From Pseudomonadota bacterium (GTDB lineage: Bacteria; Pseudomonadota; Gammaproteobacteria; Burkholderiales; Thiobacillaceae), in the NCBI GenBank assembly GCA_021791235.1, contig JAJYXA010000110.1:1-6325 (forward strand): a stretch of DNA of 6,325 bases, read 5' to 3'. The notes under the pieces were generated by a model. It was not told the DNA's origin. It did not search any database and worked only from the letters and a program-made list of their open reading frames with translations. Every line of letters starts with the position of its first letter. Position 1 is the stretch's first letter. Shown one piece after another: positions 1-6,325 of this stretch. The position numbers were made by a program, and so were the translations under genes.

Positions 1-1164
1 GGACAGGTCGTAGCTCTTGGGATGGACCTTGGCATCGGCCTCGGCGGTCTTGATCAGCGAGCGGATCGCGGTCGGCGCGGTGTAGAACACCGAGACCCGG
101 TGCTTTGCGATCATGTCCCAGAAACGGCCGGCGTTGGGGTAGGTCGGAATGCCCTCGAAGACGACCTCGGTGCCGCCCACCGTCAGCGGCCCGTAGGCAA
201 CGTAGCTATGGCCGGTCACCCAGCCGATGTCGGCGGTACACCAGAAAACGTCGCTGGGCTTCCAGTCGAAGACCCACTTCATCGTCTGCGCGGCCCAGAG
301 CAGATAGCCGCCGGTGCTGTGCTGCACGCCCTTGGGCTTGCCGGTGGAACCCGAGGTATAGAGTATGAACAGCGGATGTTCGGCGCCAACCCATTCCGGT
401 TCGCAGGTATCGGGCTCCGCCGCAAGCGCCTCGTGCATCCATGCGTCCCGACCGGCATGCCACTGAATCTTGCCGCCGGTACGCTTATAGACGATCACGT
501 TCTTGACCGCTTCGCAGCCGCCCATCGCGAGCGCCTCGTCGGTGATGCTCTTGAGCGGCAGCGCCTTGCCGCCGCGCATCTGCTCGTCGGCGGTGATCAG
601 CGCGACCGCGCCGACGTCGACCAGCCGTTCATTGAGGGACTTGGCCGAGAAGCCGCCGAAGACCACGGAGTGCGGAGCGCCGATGCGCGCGCAGGCCTGC
701 ATTGCGACGACGCCCTCGATCGACATCGGCATGTAGATGATGACCCGGTCGCCCTTCTTTATGCCGCGCCTCTTCAAGGCATTGGCGAAACGGCACACCC
801 GCTGCAACAGCTCTTGATAAGTGACCTTGGTGACGGCGCCGTCGTCGGCCTCGAAGATGATCGCGACGCGATTGCCGTTGCCCGCTTCGACGTGGCGGTC
901 GAGGCTGTTGTAGGAAGCGTTCAGTTCGCCGTCTTCGAACCACGTGTAGAAGGGTGCCTTCGACTCGTCGAGCACCTTGGTGAAGGGCTTATGCCAGCTG
1001 AGCGTTTCGCGCGCGAGGCGGGCCCAGAAACCTTCGAAATCGCGCTCCGCCTCCGACACCAGCGCACGGTATGCCTCCATGCCGGATACTGCGGCATGCG
1101 CAGCAAGATCGGGAAAAGTCTGGAAGATGCGCTTTTCGTTGCTGATGGATTCAATGCCTAGCAT
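1..1164 (-). CDS. acs: Acetyl-CoA synthetase (AMP-forming), N-terminal 388 residues, cut by the left edge
   Basis: Activates acetate with ATP and CoA to acetyl-CoA through an acetyl-adenylate, in the cytoplasm; this is the high-affinity route for acetate assimilation. Seen in the translation: the adenylate-forming P-loop [11 protein letters not shown] at residues 269-279, the acetate-pocket segment GWVTGHSY at 314-321, and FYTAPTAIR near the window edge. The N-terminal part ([12 protein letters not shown], then [11 protein letters not shown]) is also typical of Acs. Family members are about 650 residues, so roughly 60% is present. The pocket Trp, the hinge and the C-terminal lysine that is acetylated in this family lie beyond position 1. 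The start at 1164 has AGGAG five bases upstream. An in-frame ATG seven codons earlier (1185) has no ribosome site and is less likely. The gene lies 202 bp downstream of the response regulator on the same strand. Propionyl-CoA synthetase is the main alternative, but the motifs fit Acs better. Confidence 0.95.
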   Translation of the reverse strand, partial: MLGIESISNEKRIFQTFPDLAAHAAVSGMEAYRALVSEAERDFEGFWARLARETLSWHKPFTKVLDESKAPFYTWFEDGELNASYNSLDRHVEAGNGNRVAIIFEADDGAVTKVTYQELLQRVCRFANALKRRGIKKGDRVIIYMPMSIEGVVAMQACARIGAPHSVVFGGFSAKSLNERLVDVGAVALITADEQMRGGKALPLKSITDEALAMGGCEAVKNVIVYKRTGGKIQWHAGRDAWMHEALAAEPDTCEPEWVGAEHPLFILYTSGSTGKPKGVQHSTGGYLLWAAQTMKWVFDWKPSDVFWCTADIGWVTGHSYVAYGPLTVGGTEVVFEGIPTYPNAGRFWDMIAKHRVSVFYTAPTAIRSLIKTAEADAKVHPKSYDLS

Positions 1165-1366
1165 GTCTTCTCCTTTAGTTTCCATGGATATGGATGCTGA
1201 CGTCTGCTGCCGTCAGATTCTCATCTCGATCGGGCTCTGCCCGGCCCGCCTTATTCCGATGTAGCCATTCCTCCTTGCCGATTTATTATTGTTTTCCCTG
1301 CTGTCCGGCTCTTATTGGGGCGAGCTTAGCAGCGCTAGCTGACGCGAAACTTACAGTTTTGCAAAC
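1165..1366 (-). other. acs leader / intergenic region
   Basis: This 202-bp gap between the response-regulator stop and the acs start is the likely site of an acs promoter, but I cannot assign one convincingly. Part of it (about 1270-1320) is AT-richer than its surroundings and contains an AATAATAAAT stretch on the minus strand that could supply a -10, with no clear -35. It also holds a small perfect hairpin CGGGC-TCT-GCCCG (1231-1243), an imperfect palindrome (1323-1340), an inverted repeat at the regulator stop (1355-1367), and a strong Shine-Dalgarno-like AAGGAGG about 105 bases upstream of acs. No open frame of meaningful size is present. Confidence 0.6.
1251..1268 (-). other. Five-codon micro-ORF behind a perfect AAGGAGG in the acs leader
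   Basis: On the minus strand AAGGAGG (1276-1270) is followed after one base by ATG and then four codons and TAA, giving the peptide MATSE. The spacing is far too short for efficient initiation, and the frame differs from acs. It may be a chance match, a remnant start site, or a ribosome-standby site. Nothing here shows that it is translated. Confidence 0.2.
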
Positions 1367-1367
1367 T
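1355..1367. repeat. Inverted repeat AGTTT-TGC-AAACT at the regulator stop codon
   Basis: Five-base perfect arms (1355-1359 and 1363-1367) flank TGC. The right arm touches the first base of the regulator's reverse-complement stop triplet (1367-1369). A further AAACT at 1347-1351 makes a direct repeat 16 bp away. It could be a regulator-binding site upstream of acs, but the arms are short and the spacing is not the usual 10-11 bp of OmpR-family sites. Confidence 0.25.
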
Positions 1368-2080
1368 CAACAGTCAGCAGCGGTCCTGATGGGGACGTCT
1401 TCGCCGCCCGACCAAGCATCGGATTTTTCCAGGCAGTAGCCAAGACCACGCACGGTAGCGATTCTGACGCCGGCGCCGTCCAGTTTCTTGCGCAGGCGGT
1501 GCACATAGACCTCGATCGCGTTGGTGCTCACCTCGGAGTCCCAGCAGCACAGCTGCTCGACCAGTTGCTCCTTGCTGACCATGCGGCCGGCGCGCAGCAG
1601 CAAGATTTCGAGCAAGCCCAGTTCGCGCGCCGAGAGATCGACGGTCTGGCCGTCGATCTTGACCACCCGATCGGCCTGAAAGTAAGCCAGTTGGCCGAAG
1701 TCTATCTGCGCCGGCATCACCGCGCCGCGCCGGGTCAGCGCCCGAACCCGCGCTTCGAGTTCGCGCAGCGCGAAGGGTTTGCCGAGATGGTCATCGGCGC
1801 CGGCATCCAGACAGCGGACACGGTCCTCGACACAGTCCTGGGCGGAGAGGATCAGTACCGGCAGCGTCGTCTTGCGCGCCCTCAGGCGGCGCAACACTTC
1901 CAGGCCGGATAGCCGCGGCAGGCCGAGGTCGAGGATCAGAAGGTCGAACGACTGACTGGTGAGCGCCGCATCGGCATCGCTGCCGTTGGCAACGGCGTCG
2001 ACGGCATACCCGGCGTAACGGAGAGAACGCACCAGCGCTTCGGCGATGGGGGGTTCATCCTCGGCCAGGAGAATTCTCAT
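1367..2080 (-). CDS. OmpR/PhoB-family two-component response regulator (TctD/QseB-like), orphan in this window
   Basis: A 237-residue DNA-binding response regulator. The receiver domain (about 1-117) has the acidic pair E7-D8, phospho-acceptor D51 in LILDLGLP, S79 at the Thr/Ser position and K101 in the KPF motif. A winged-helix domain (about 125-218) follows, with LSARELGLLEILL (149-161), recognition helix around STNAIEVYVHRLRKKL (185-200) and wing TVRGLGY (209-215), which resembles TctD and QseB. Oddities: H98 takes the place of the usual Tyr/Phe three residues before K101, there is a Cys pair at 178-179, and a short non-conserved tail runs from 219 to 237. The start at 2080 is the first possible one, because TAA lies in frame four codons upstream, and there is no Shine-Dalgarno site. 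No histidine kinase is adjacent: groEL lies upstream behind a terminator, and acs follows 202 bp downstream. The target is unknown; acs is a plausible guess. Confidence 0.93.
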   Translation of the reverse strand: MRILLAEDEPPIAEALVRSLRYAGYAVDAVANGSDADAALTSQSFDLLILDLGLPRLSGLEVLRRLRARKTTLPVLILSAQDCVEDRVRCLDAGADDHLGKPFALRELEARVRALTRRGAVMPAQIDFGQLAYFQADRVVKIDGQTVDLSARELGLLEILLLRAGRMVSKEQLVEQLCCWDSEVSTNAIEVYVHRLRKKLDGAGVRIATVRGLGYCLEKSDAWSGGEDVPIRTAADC

Positions 2081-2086
2081 CGGGAA

Positions 2087-2095
2087 AGTTTAGCA
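2087..2095 (-). promoter_or_regulatory. Candidate extended -10 (TGCTAAACT) for a leaderless regulator transcript
   Basis: On the minus strand TGC-TAAACT fits the extended -10 form TGn plus a hexamer with four of six matches to TATAAT. Only six bases separate the hexamer from the regulator ATG, so transcription would begin at or next to the A of ATG. This agrees with the absence of any ribosome-binding site. No good -35 is seen 17 bp upstream. The site is predicted only from the pattern. Confidence 0.4.
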
Positions 2096-2143
2096 CAGGG
2101 TACAACGGGCTTCGGCGTCACAAATCCCCTTGCGGTGCACCAT

Positions 2144-2172
2144 AAAAAAGCCCTGCCGAAGCAGGGCTTTTT
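2144..2172 (-). terminator. Rho-independent terminator of the groESL operon, UUCG tetraloop
   Basis: The minus-strand transcript forms GCCCTGC-TTCG-GCAGGGC, a perfect 7-bp stem closed by the very stable C(UUCG)G tetraloop, followed by six T and preceded by five A that can extend the stem. It lies 52 bp after the groEL stop. Because the A and T tracts are nearly symmetrical it could also stop plus-strand transcription. It insulates the response regulator, which begins about 64 bp further on, from strong chaperonin transcription. Confidence 0.93.
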
Positions 2173-2183
2173 CTGGAGGCGGA

Positions 2184-2201
2184 TCCCCGCTCTTGCGGGG
2201 A
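2184..2201 (-). other. Second stem-loop in the groEL 3' untranslated region
   Basis: TCCCCGC-TCTT-GCGGGGA is a perfect 7-bp GC-rich stem with a four-base loop and no T tract, so it is not itself an intrinsic terminator. It sits between the groEL stop and the UUCG terminator and may stabilise the mRNA 3' end or assist termination. Confidence 0.6.
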
Positions 2202-2207
2202 GCGACT

Positions 2208-2221
2208 CAGGCTTGCGCCTG
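2208..2221 (-). other. Small stem-loop just after the groEL stop, GCAA loop
   Basis: In the minus-strand RNA CAGGC-GCAA-GCCTG forms a 5-bp stem closed by a GNRA-class tetraloop (GCAA), starting two bases after the stop codon. It is the first of three consecutive hairpins in the 3' untranslated region. It is short, so chance cannot be excluded. Confidence 0.4.
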
Positions 2222-2223
2222 CG

Positions 2224-3903
<1,680 letters not shown>

Positions 3904-3917
3904 CTAGAGTGTTCAGA

Positions 3918-4208
3918 TTAGGCTTCGACCACGCCCATGATGTCTTCTTCGCGCATGACCAGCAGCTCGTCGCCATCGACCTTGACGGTCTGGCCGGAGT
4001 ACTTGCCGAACAGCACGCGGTCGCCGACCTTGACGGCCAGCGCACGGACCTTGCCATCATCGAGGATCTTGCCATTGCCGATGGCGATGACCTCGCCTTG
4101 ATCGGGTTTCTCGGCGGCGGTGTCGGGAATGACGATACCGGAGGCCGTCTTGCGCTCTTCTTCCAAGCGCTTGACGATCACGCGATCATGTAAGGGACGA
4201 ATTTTCAT
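3918..4208 (-). CDS. groS: Co-chaperonin GroES (10-kDa, Hsp10)
   Basis: The heptameric lid that binds the GroEL ring in the presence of ATP and closes the folding chamber. The 96-residue product is full length (family about 95-97). It begins [14 protein letters not shown], carries the mobile loop at about 16-33 with the GroEL-binding tripeptide IVI at 25-27, has the Gly-rich roof region and [10 protein letters not shown] at 63-72, and ends in [11 protein letters not shown]. The start at 4208 has AGGAG six bases upstream. It is the first gene of the groES-groEL operon, with a leader of roughly 90 bases running from the CIRCE operator, and is predicted to respond to both HrcA and RpoH. Confidence 0.98.
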   Translation of the reverse strand: MKIRPLHDRVIVKRLEEERKTASGIVIPDTAAEKPDQGEVIAIGNGKILDDGKVRALAVKVGDRVLFGKYSGQTVKVDGDELLVMREEDIMGVVEA

Positions 4209-4233
4209 TGACTTCTCCTTTTTGGGCTACGGG

Positions 4234-4256
4234 CAATGGCGCTTGCTGCGCCGTTG
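4234..4256 (-). other. Stem-loop in the groES leader
   Basis: In the minus-strand mRNA, CAACGGCGC-AGCAA-GCGCCATTG can form a 9-bp stem with one C-A mismatch and a five-base loop. It ends 25 bases before the groES start and does not cover the ribosome site (4215-4219). It may stabilise the leader or be incidental; it does not look like a classical ROSE thermometer, which masks the ribosome site. Confidence 0.4.
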
Positions 4257-4276
4257 ATTGATCGGGCGGAGGCAGG

Positions 4277-4309
4277 TTATTAGCACTCGCTGCCGACGAG
4301 TGCTAATAA
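4277..4309. promoter_or_regulatory. CIRCE operator (HrcA-binding inverted repeat)
   Basis: A perfect match to the CIRCE consensus TTAGCACTC-N9-GAGTGCTAA at 4280-4306. The palindrome extends without mismatch to 12-bp arms (TTATTAGCACTC at 4277-4288, GAGTGCTAATAA at 4298-4309) around GCTGCCGAC. HrcA binds this element and represses class I heat-shock genes, with GroE itself feeding back on HrcA activity. Here it overlaps the promoter -10 and the predicted transcription start, about 70-100 bases before the groES ATG, so bound HrcA should block polymerase. It also enters the 5' end of the transcript as a possible hairpin. The hrcA gene is not in the window. Confidence 0.97.
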
Positions 4310-4335
4310 TAGGGCTTACGCCCCCCTATTTCAAG
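4306..4335 (-). promoter_or_regulatory. groESL promoter with overlapping sigma-32 and sigma-70 signatures
   Basis: On the minus strand CTTGAAA (4329-4335), 14 bases, then CCCTATTA (4307-4314) matches the RpoH consensus (CTTGAAA, N13-14, CCCCATnT) well. The same bases read as TTGAAA (4329-4334), 17 bases, TATTAT (4306-4311), a near-ideal sigma-70 promoter. Start of transcription is predicted near 4299-4300, inside CIRCE. Combined RpoH activation and HrcA repression is known in some proteobacteria, so the arrangement has precedent. Which factor dominates cannot be decided from sequence. Confidence 0.82.
4308..4330. repeat. Inverted repeat AATAGGG-N9-CCCTATT within the groESL promoter
   Basis: Two perfect 7-bp arms (4308-4314 and 4324-4330) surround CTTACGCCC. 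The repeat spans the spacer between the -10 and -35 and overlaps both elements. Its nine-base centre matches that of CIRCE, but the arms are unrelated. It may be a second operator or a by-product of the CCC/GGG-rich sigma-32 elements. Confidence 0.45.
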
Positions 4336-4350
4336 GGCGAATGCGAAAAA

Positions 4351-4388
4351 TGTCCGCGGCCGGCAGGCGGCAACGCTCACGGCGGACA
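4351..4388. repeat. Inverted repeat TGTCCGC / GCGGACA upstream of the efflux operon
   Basis: Perfect 7-bp arms at 4351-4357 and 4382-4388, separated by 24 GC-rich bases, with a third partial copy GCGGAC at 4389-4394. It is placed between the groES promoter and the efflux gene, so it could bind a regulator of either. In GC-rich DNA such a match can arise by chance. Confidence 0.3.
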
Positions 4389-4524
4389 GCGGACGTGCGC
4401 CAGTCGGGACGGGGCCCTGCGCCCGATTCCGCCTCAGGGCAAGCTCAAAGCAGTGTAAGATGCCGACCCTGATCGGCCCATCCCAGTATCCGCTTCGATC
4501 GAGCGACAGGAGTTCTTAGCCATC

Positions 4525-6042
4525 ATGAAAGCGGCATCCGTGCGCATAGTCGTCGCCACCGCGGCGGCGGCCCTGGCCGGCTGTGCCGTCGGTCCCGATT
4601 TCCATACGCCTGCGGCGCCGGTCGCCAGCGGCTACACGGCAACGAAGCTGCCGCCGCAGACCGCCGCCGCAGCGGTCGGGGGCGGCGCGGCGCAGCGTTT
4701 TGCGATTGCGCGGGACGTCTCGGCCCAGTGGTGGTCCCTGTTCCGTTCGCCGGCCCTGGACCGCTTGGTCGAGCAGGGCCTGGCCGGCAATCCGTCGCTC
4801 GCAGCGGCCCGGGCGGCGCTTGCCGCCGCTCAGGAAAACCTGGCGGCCGGAGACGGACTGCTCTATCCCAGCGTCGATGCCAGTCTCCAGGCGACGAAGC
4901 AGCGCATCACCGGCCTGACCACCAGATCTTCCAGCCAGGAGTTCAAGCTCTACAACGCCTCGGTCAATGTTTCCTACGGACTCGATCTGTTCGGCGCCGC
5001 GCGGCGCCAGCTGGAAGCCCTGCAAGCCCAAGTGGATTACCAGCGCTATCAGCTGGAAGCGGCCTACCTGTCGCTCTCCGCCAACATCGTCACCACCGCC
5101 GTCCAGGAAGCCTCGCTGCGCGGGCAGATTTCAGCGACCCAGGCAGCCATCGCCGCGGATCGGCGGCTCCTGGCGGTGACCGAGCGGCAGTTCGAACTGG
5201 GTGCCGTGGCGCGCTCGGCGGTGCTGCTGCAGCGCTCGCAACTGGCCGCGGCCCGAGCCACGCTGCCGCCTCTGGAAAAACAACTCTCCTTCAGCCGTCA
5301 CGCGCTCGCCGCGCTGGTCGGCCGCCTGCCCGACGAAGCGGGAACGCCCGAATTCCAGCTCGACGCGCTGCACTTGCCGACCGTGCTGCCGGTGAGTCTG
5401 CCATCGGCACTGGCCCGCCAGCGGCCGGACATCCGCGCCGCAGAAGCGCTTTTGCACCAGGCCAGCGCCGGCGTCGGGGTGGCCACCGCCAATCTCTATC
5501 CCCAAGTCACCCTGAGCGCTGCCCTCGGCAGTCAGGCGCTCACCGCCAGCTCGCTGTTCGGCGCCAGGAACGCCATCTGGAATCTCGGCGCCGGGATACT
5601 GCAGCCGGTCTTCAACGGCGGCGAATTGAGCGCCAAGCGTCGTGCCGCCCAGTCCGCGCTCGATCAGGCGGCGGGACAATACCGGCAGACCGTGGTCAAT
5701 GCCTTCCAGAACGTCGCGGACAGCCTGCGCGCGCTGTCCGACGACGCCCAGACGCTGGAAGCCCAGGCGCAATTCTCGAGCGCCGCCAAAGACAGTCTGG
5801 AGCTCGCGCAGACGCAGTTTTCACTCGGCGCGGTGAGCTACCTGACCCTGGCCGCCGCCCAGCGCGACGAAGCCCAGGCGCGCATCAACCTGATCAAGGC
5901 CCAGGCCGCCCGCTACGCCGATACCGCCGCGCTGTTCCAGTCCTTGGGCGGCGGCTGGTGGAATCGAACCTCGGCGGCACCCGGCGCGATATCGAAGAGG
6001 AGCGGCGAGCCCGCTCCGCATGGAGAGTCTGCACATGACTAA
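4525..6042 (+). CDS. RND efflux outer-membrane lipoprotein (NodT/OprM family)
   Basis: A 505-residue outer-membrane channel of the TolC-like class that pairs with a periplasmic adaptor and an RND pump to export drugs, solvents or metals. The N-terminus is a lipoprotein signal with lipobox LAGC, so C20 would be lipidated; the mature start CAVGPDF matches the family. QWWSLFRSPALDRLV begins at residue 68, GLDLFG is at 152-157, and the second outer-membrane-efflux repeat is marked by RQRPDIRAAE from 298 and LYPQVTLSA. Two such repeats (about 68-260 and 285-480) give the usual barrel-plus-helical-tunnel fold, and the length is normal for the family (about 460-510). The start at 4525 is the only reasonable one, but AGGAG (4508-4512) sits 12 bases upstream, longer than ideal. 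The C-terminal tail after the conserved GGGWW is short and unremarkable. The adaptor gene overlaps the 3' end, so the two are co-transcribed. The substrate cannot be inferred. Confidence 0.95.
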   Translation: MKAASVRIVVATAAAALAGCAVGPDFHTPAAPVASGYTATKLPPQTAAAAVGGGAAQRFAIARDVSAQWWSLFRSPALDRLVEQGLAGNPSLAAARAALAAAQENLAAGDGLLYPSVDASLQATKQRITGLTTRSSSQEFKLYNASVNVSYGLDLFGAARRQLEALQAQVDYQRYQLEAAYLSLSANIVTTAVQEASLRGQISATQAAIAADRRLLAVTERQFELGAVARSAVLLQRSQLAAARATLPPLEKQLSFSRHALAALVGRLPDEAGTPEFQLDALHLPTVLPVSLPSALARQRPDIRAAEALLHQASAGVGVATANLYPQVTLSAALGSQALTASSLFGARNAIWNLGAGILQPVFNGGELSAKRRAAQSALDQAAGQYRQTVVNAFQNVADSLRALSDDAQTLEAQAQFSSAAKDSLELAQTQFSLGAVSYLTLAAAQRDEAQARINLIKAQAARYADTAALFQSLGGGWWNRTSAAPGAISKRSGEPAPHGESAHD

Positions 6043-6325
6043 ACGTATGGTGATCATGCTGGCGCTGGTCGGCACCCTGCTCGGCGCGATTTTCGGCTTC
6101 CAGGCGTTCAAGGGCCACATGATCAAGAAATTCATGGCCACGCAAGCCGCCCCGGTGCAGACCGTGTCGGCCGTCAAGGCAGTCCTGCAGGCCTGGCAAT
6201 CCCAGCTCGAAGCGGTCGGCTCGCTGACCGCCCGCGAAGGGACGGATCTGGCGCCGGAGGTGAGCGGCATCGTCTCCTCCATCGATTTCAAGTCGGGCGA
6301 ACAGGTCCATGCCGGCAAGCTGCTG
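6035..6325 (+). CDS. RND efflux periplasmic adaptor (membrane fusion protein), N-terminal 97 residues, cut by the right edge
   Basis: The adaptor that bridges an inner-membrane RND pump to the outer-membrane channel encoded just upstream. The visible part starts MTKRMVIMLALVGTLLGAI, one hydrophobic segment at about 5-20 acting as signal or membrane anchor, followed by FGFQAFKGHMIKKFMA. It then enters the barrel-sandwich (lipoyl-like) hairpin with QLEAVGSLTAREG, LAPEVSGIVSSIDFKSGEQV and HAGKLL at 58-97, typical of the AcrA/HlyD family. The family is usually 350-400 residues, so about a quarter is present. The start at 6035 overlaps the previous gene by 8 bp and has GGAG (6022-6025) nine bases upstream. 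An in-frame ATG at 6020 would add five residues but lacks a well-placed ribosome site. No lipobox is seen. The pump gene should follow beyond the edge. Confidence 0.92.
   Translation, partial: MTKRMVIMLALVGTLLGAIFGFQAFKGHMIKKFMATQAAPVQTVSAVKAVLQAWQSQLEAVGSLTAREGTDLAPEVSGIVSSIDFKSGEQVHAGKLL

Larger units (their letters stand above)
4209..4524. other. Divergent control region between groES and the efflux genes
   Basis: This 316-bp non-coding stretch carries the groES ribosome site, leader hairpin, CIRCE and promoter (4209-4335). The efflux-facing half (4336-4524) has no equally clear promoter. The best plus-strand candidate is a -10-like TAAGAT at 4456-4461 with no good -35. An inverted repeat TGTCCGC (4351-4357) / GCGGACA (4382-4388), with another GCGGAC at 4389-4394, could be an operator or RNA hairpin. 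AGGAG at 4508-4512 precedes the efflux start. No regulator gene for the efflux operon is present in the gap. Confidence 0.7.

Noticed and set aside
22..1161. A 379-codon open frame on the plus strand opposite acs
   Set aside because: The minus strand encodes a full set of Acs motifs with a good ribosome site. The opposite frame gives a low-complexity Arg/Ala/Gly/Asp-rich product with no recognisable motif, as expected from codon bias in GC-rich DNA.
1231..1243. Hairpin CGGGC-TCT-GCCCG in the acs leader as a riboswitch or attenuator
   Set aside because: It is a single 5-bp stem with no alternative pairing partner, no T tract and no known riboswitch core.
1323..1340. Near-palindrome AGCTTAGC/GCTAGCT downstream of the response regulator as an intrinsic terminator
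   Set aside because: The stem has a bulge and a short loop, and no T tract follows on the minus strand, so it does not meet the terminator pattern.
4456..4461. TAAGAT as the promoter -10 of the efflux operon
   Set aside because: It matches only four of six bases and has no recognisable -35 at 16-18 bp, so it is mentioned only as the best weak candidate and not listed as a promoter.
4495..4502. Palindrome TCGATCGA upstream of the efflux gene as an operator
   Set aside because: It is only 8 bp, the flanks do not pair, and short palindromes of this type are frequent by chance.
5131..5772. A 213-codon minus-strand frame, and another at 5821-6318, under the efflux genes
   Set aside because: They have no ribosome site, no motif and Arg/Gly-rich composition; both are shadows of the genuine plus-strand genes.
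4728..6038. A 436-codon open frame in another plus-strand phase across the efflux channel gene
   Set aside because: The product is Arg/Pro/Gly-rich and low in complexity, while the 4525-6042 frame has a lipobox and both efflux repeats.

Overview
The window looks like ordinary chromosome of a GC-rich proteobacterium, most likely a betaproteobacterium (my guess is the Rhodocyclales or a neighbouring group). This rests on remembered family features: GroEL and GroES of the beta/gamma type, an AMP-forming acetyl-CoA synthetase, a TctD/QseB-like response regulator, and an RND efflux set whose adaptor resembles betaproteobacterial ones. The genus cannot be settled by eye.

Layout. Positions 1-1164 (minus) hold the first 388 codons of acetyl-CoA synthetase (acs), which runs out of the left edge. 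Positions 1165-1366 are the acs leader. Positions 1367-2080 (minus) encode an OmpR/PhoB-type response regulator with no sensor kinase beside it. Positions 2144-2172 hold a strong UUCG-loop terminator that closes the chaperonin operon, preceded on the minus strand by two more hairpins. groEL (2224-3891) and groES (3918-4208), both minus, form a two-gene operon. Positions 4209-4524 are a divergent control region. Positions 4525-6042 (plus) encode an outer-membrane efflux lipoprotein, and from 6035 to the right edge (plus) the N-terminus of its periplasmic adaptor overlaps it by 8 bp. The inner-membrane RND pump presumably follows outside the window.

The strongest regulatory signal is upstream of groES. 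A perfect CIRCE operator (HrcA site, arms extended to 12 bp) overlaps the -10 of a promoter that reads both as a sigma-32 promoter (CTTGAAA, N14, CCCTATTA) and as a sigma-70 promoter (TTGAAA, N17, TATTAT). This predicts double control of the chaperonin operon: repression by HrcA plus heat-shock activation by RpoH.

I see no mobile element, CRISPR array, tRNA, rRNA, phage gene or defence system, and nothing that amounts to a new biological system. The points most worth checking are the stacked groESL promoter architecture, an orphan response regulator that lies directly upstream of acs, appears leaderless and has His at its switch-aromatic position, and the groEL 3' hairpin cluster.
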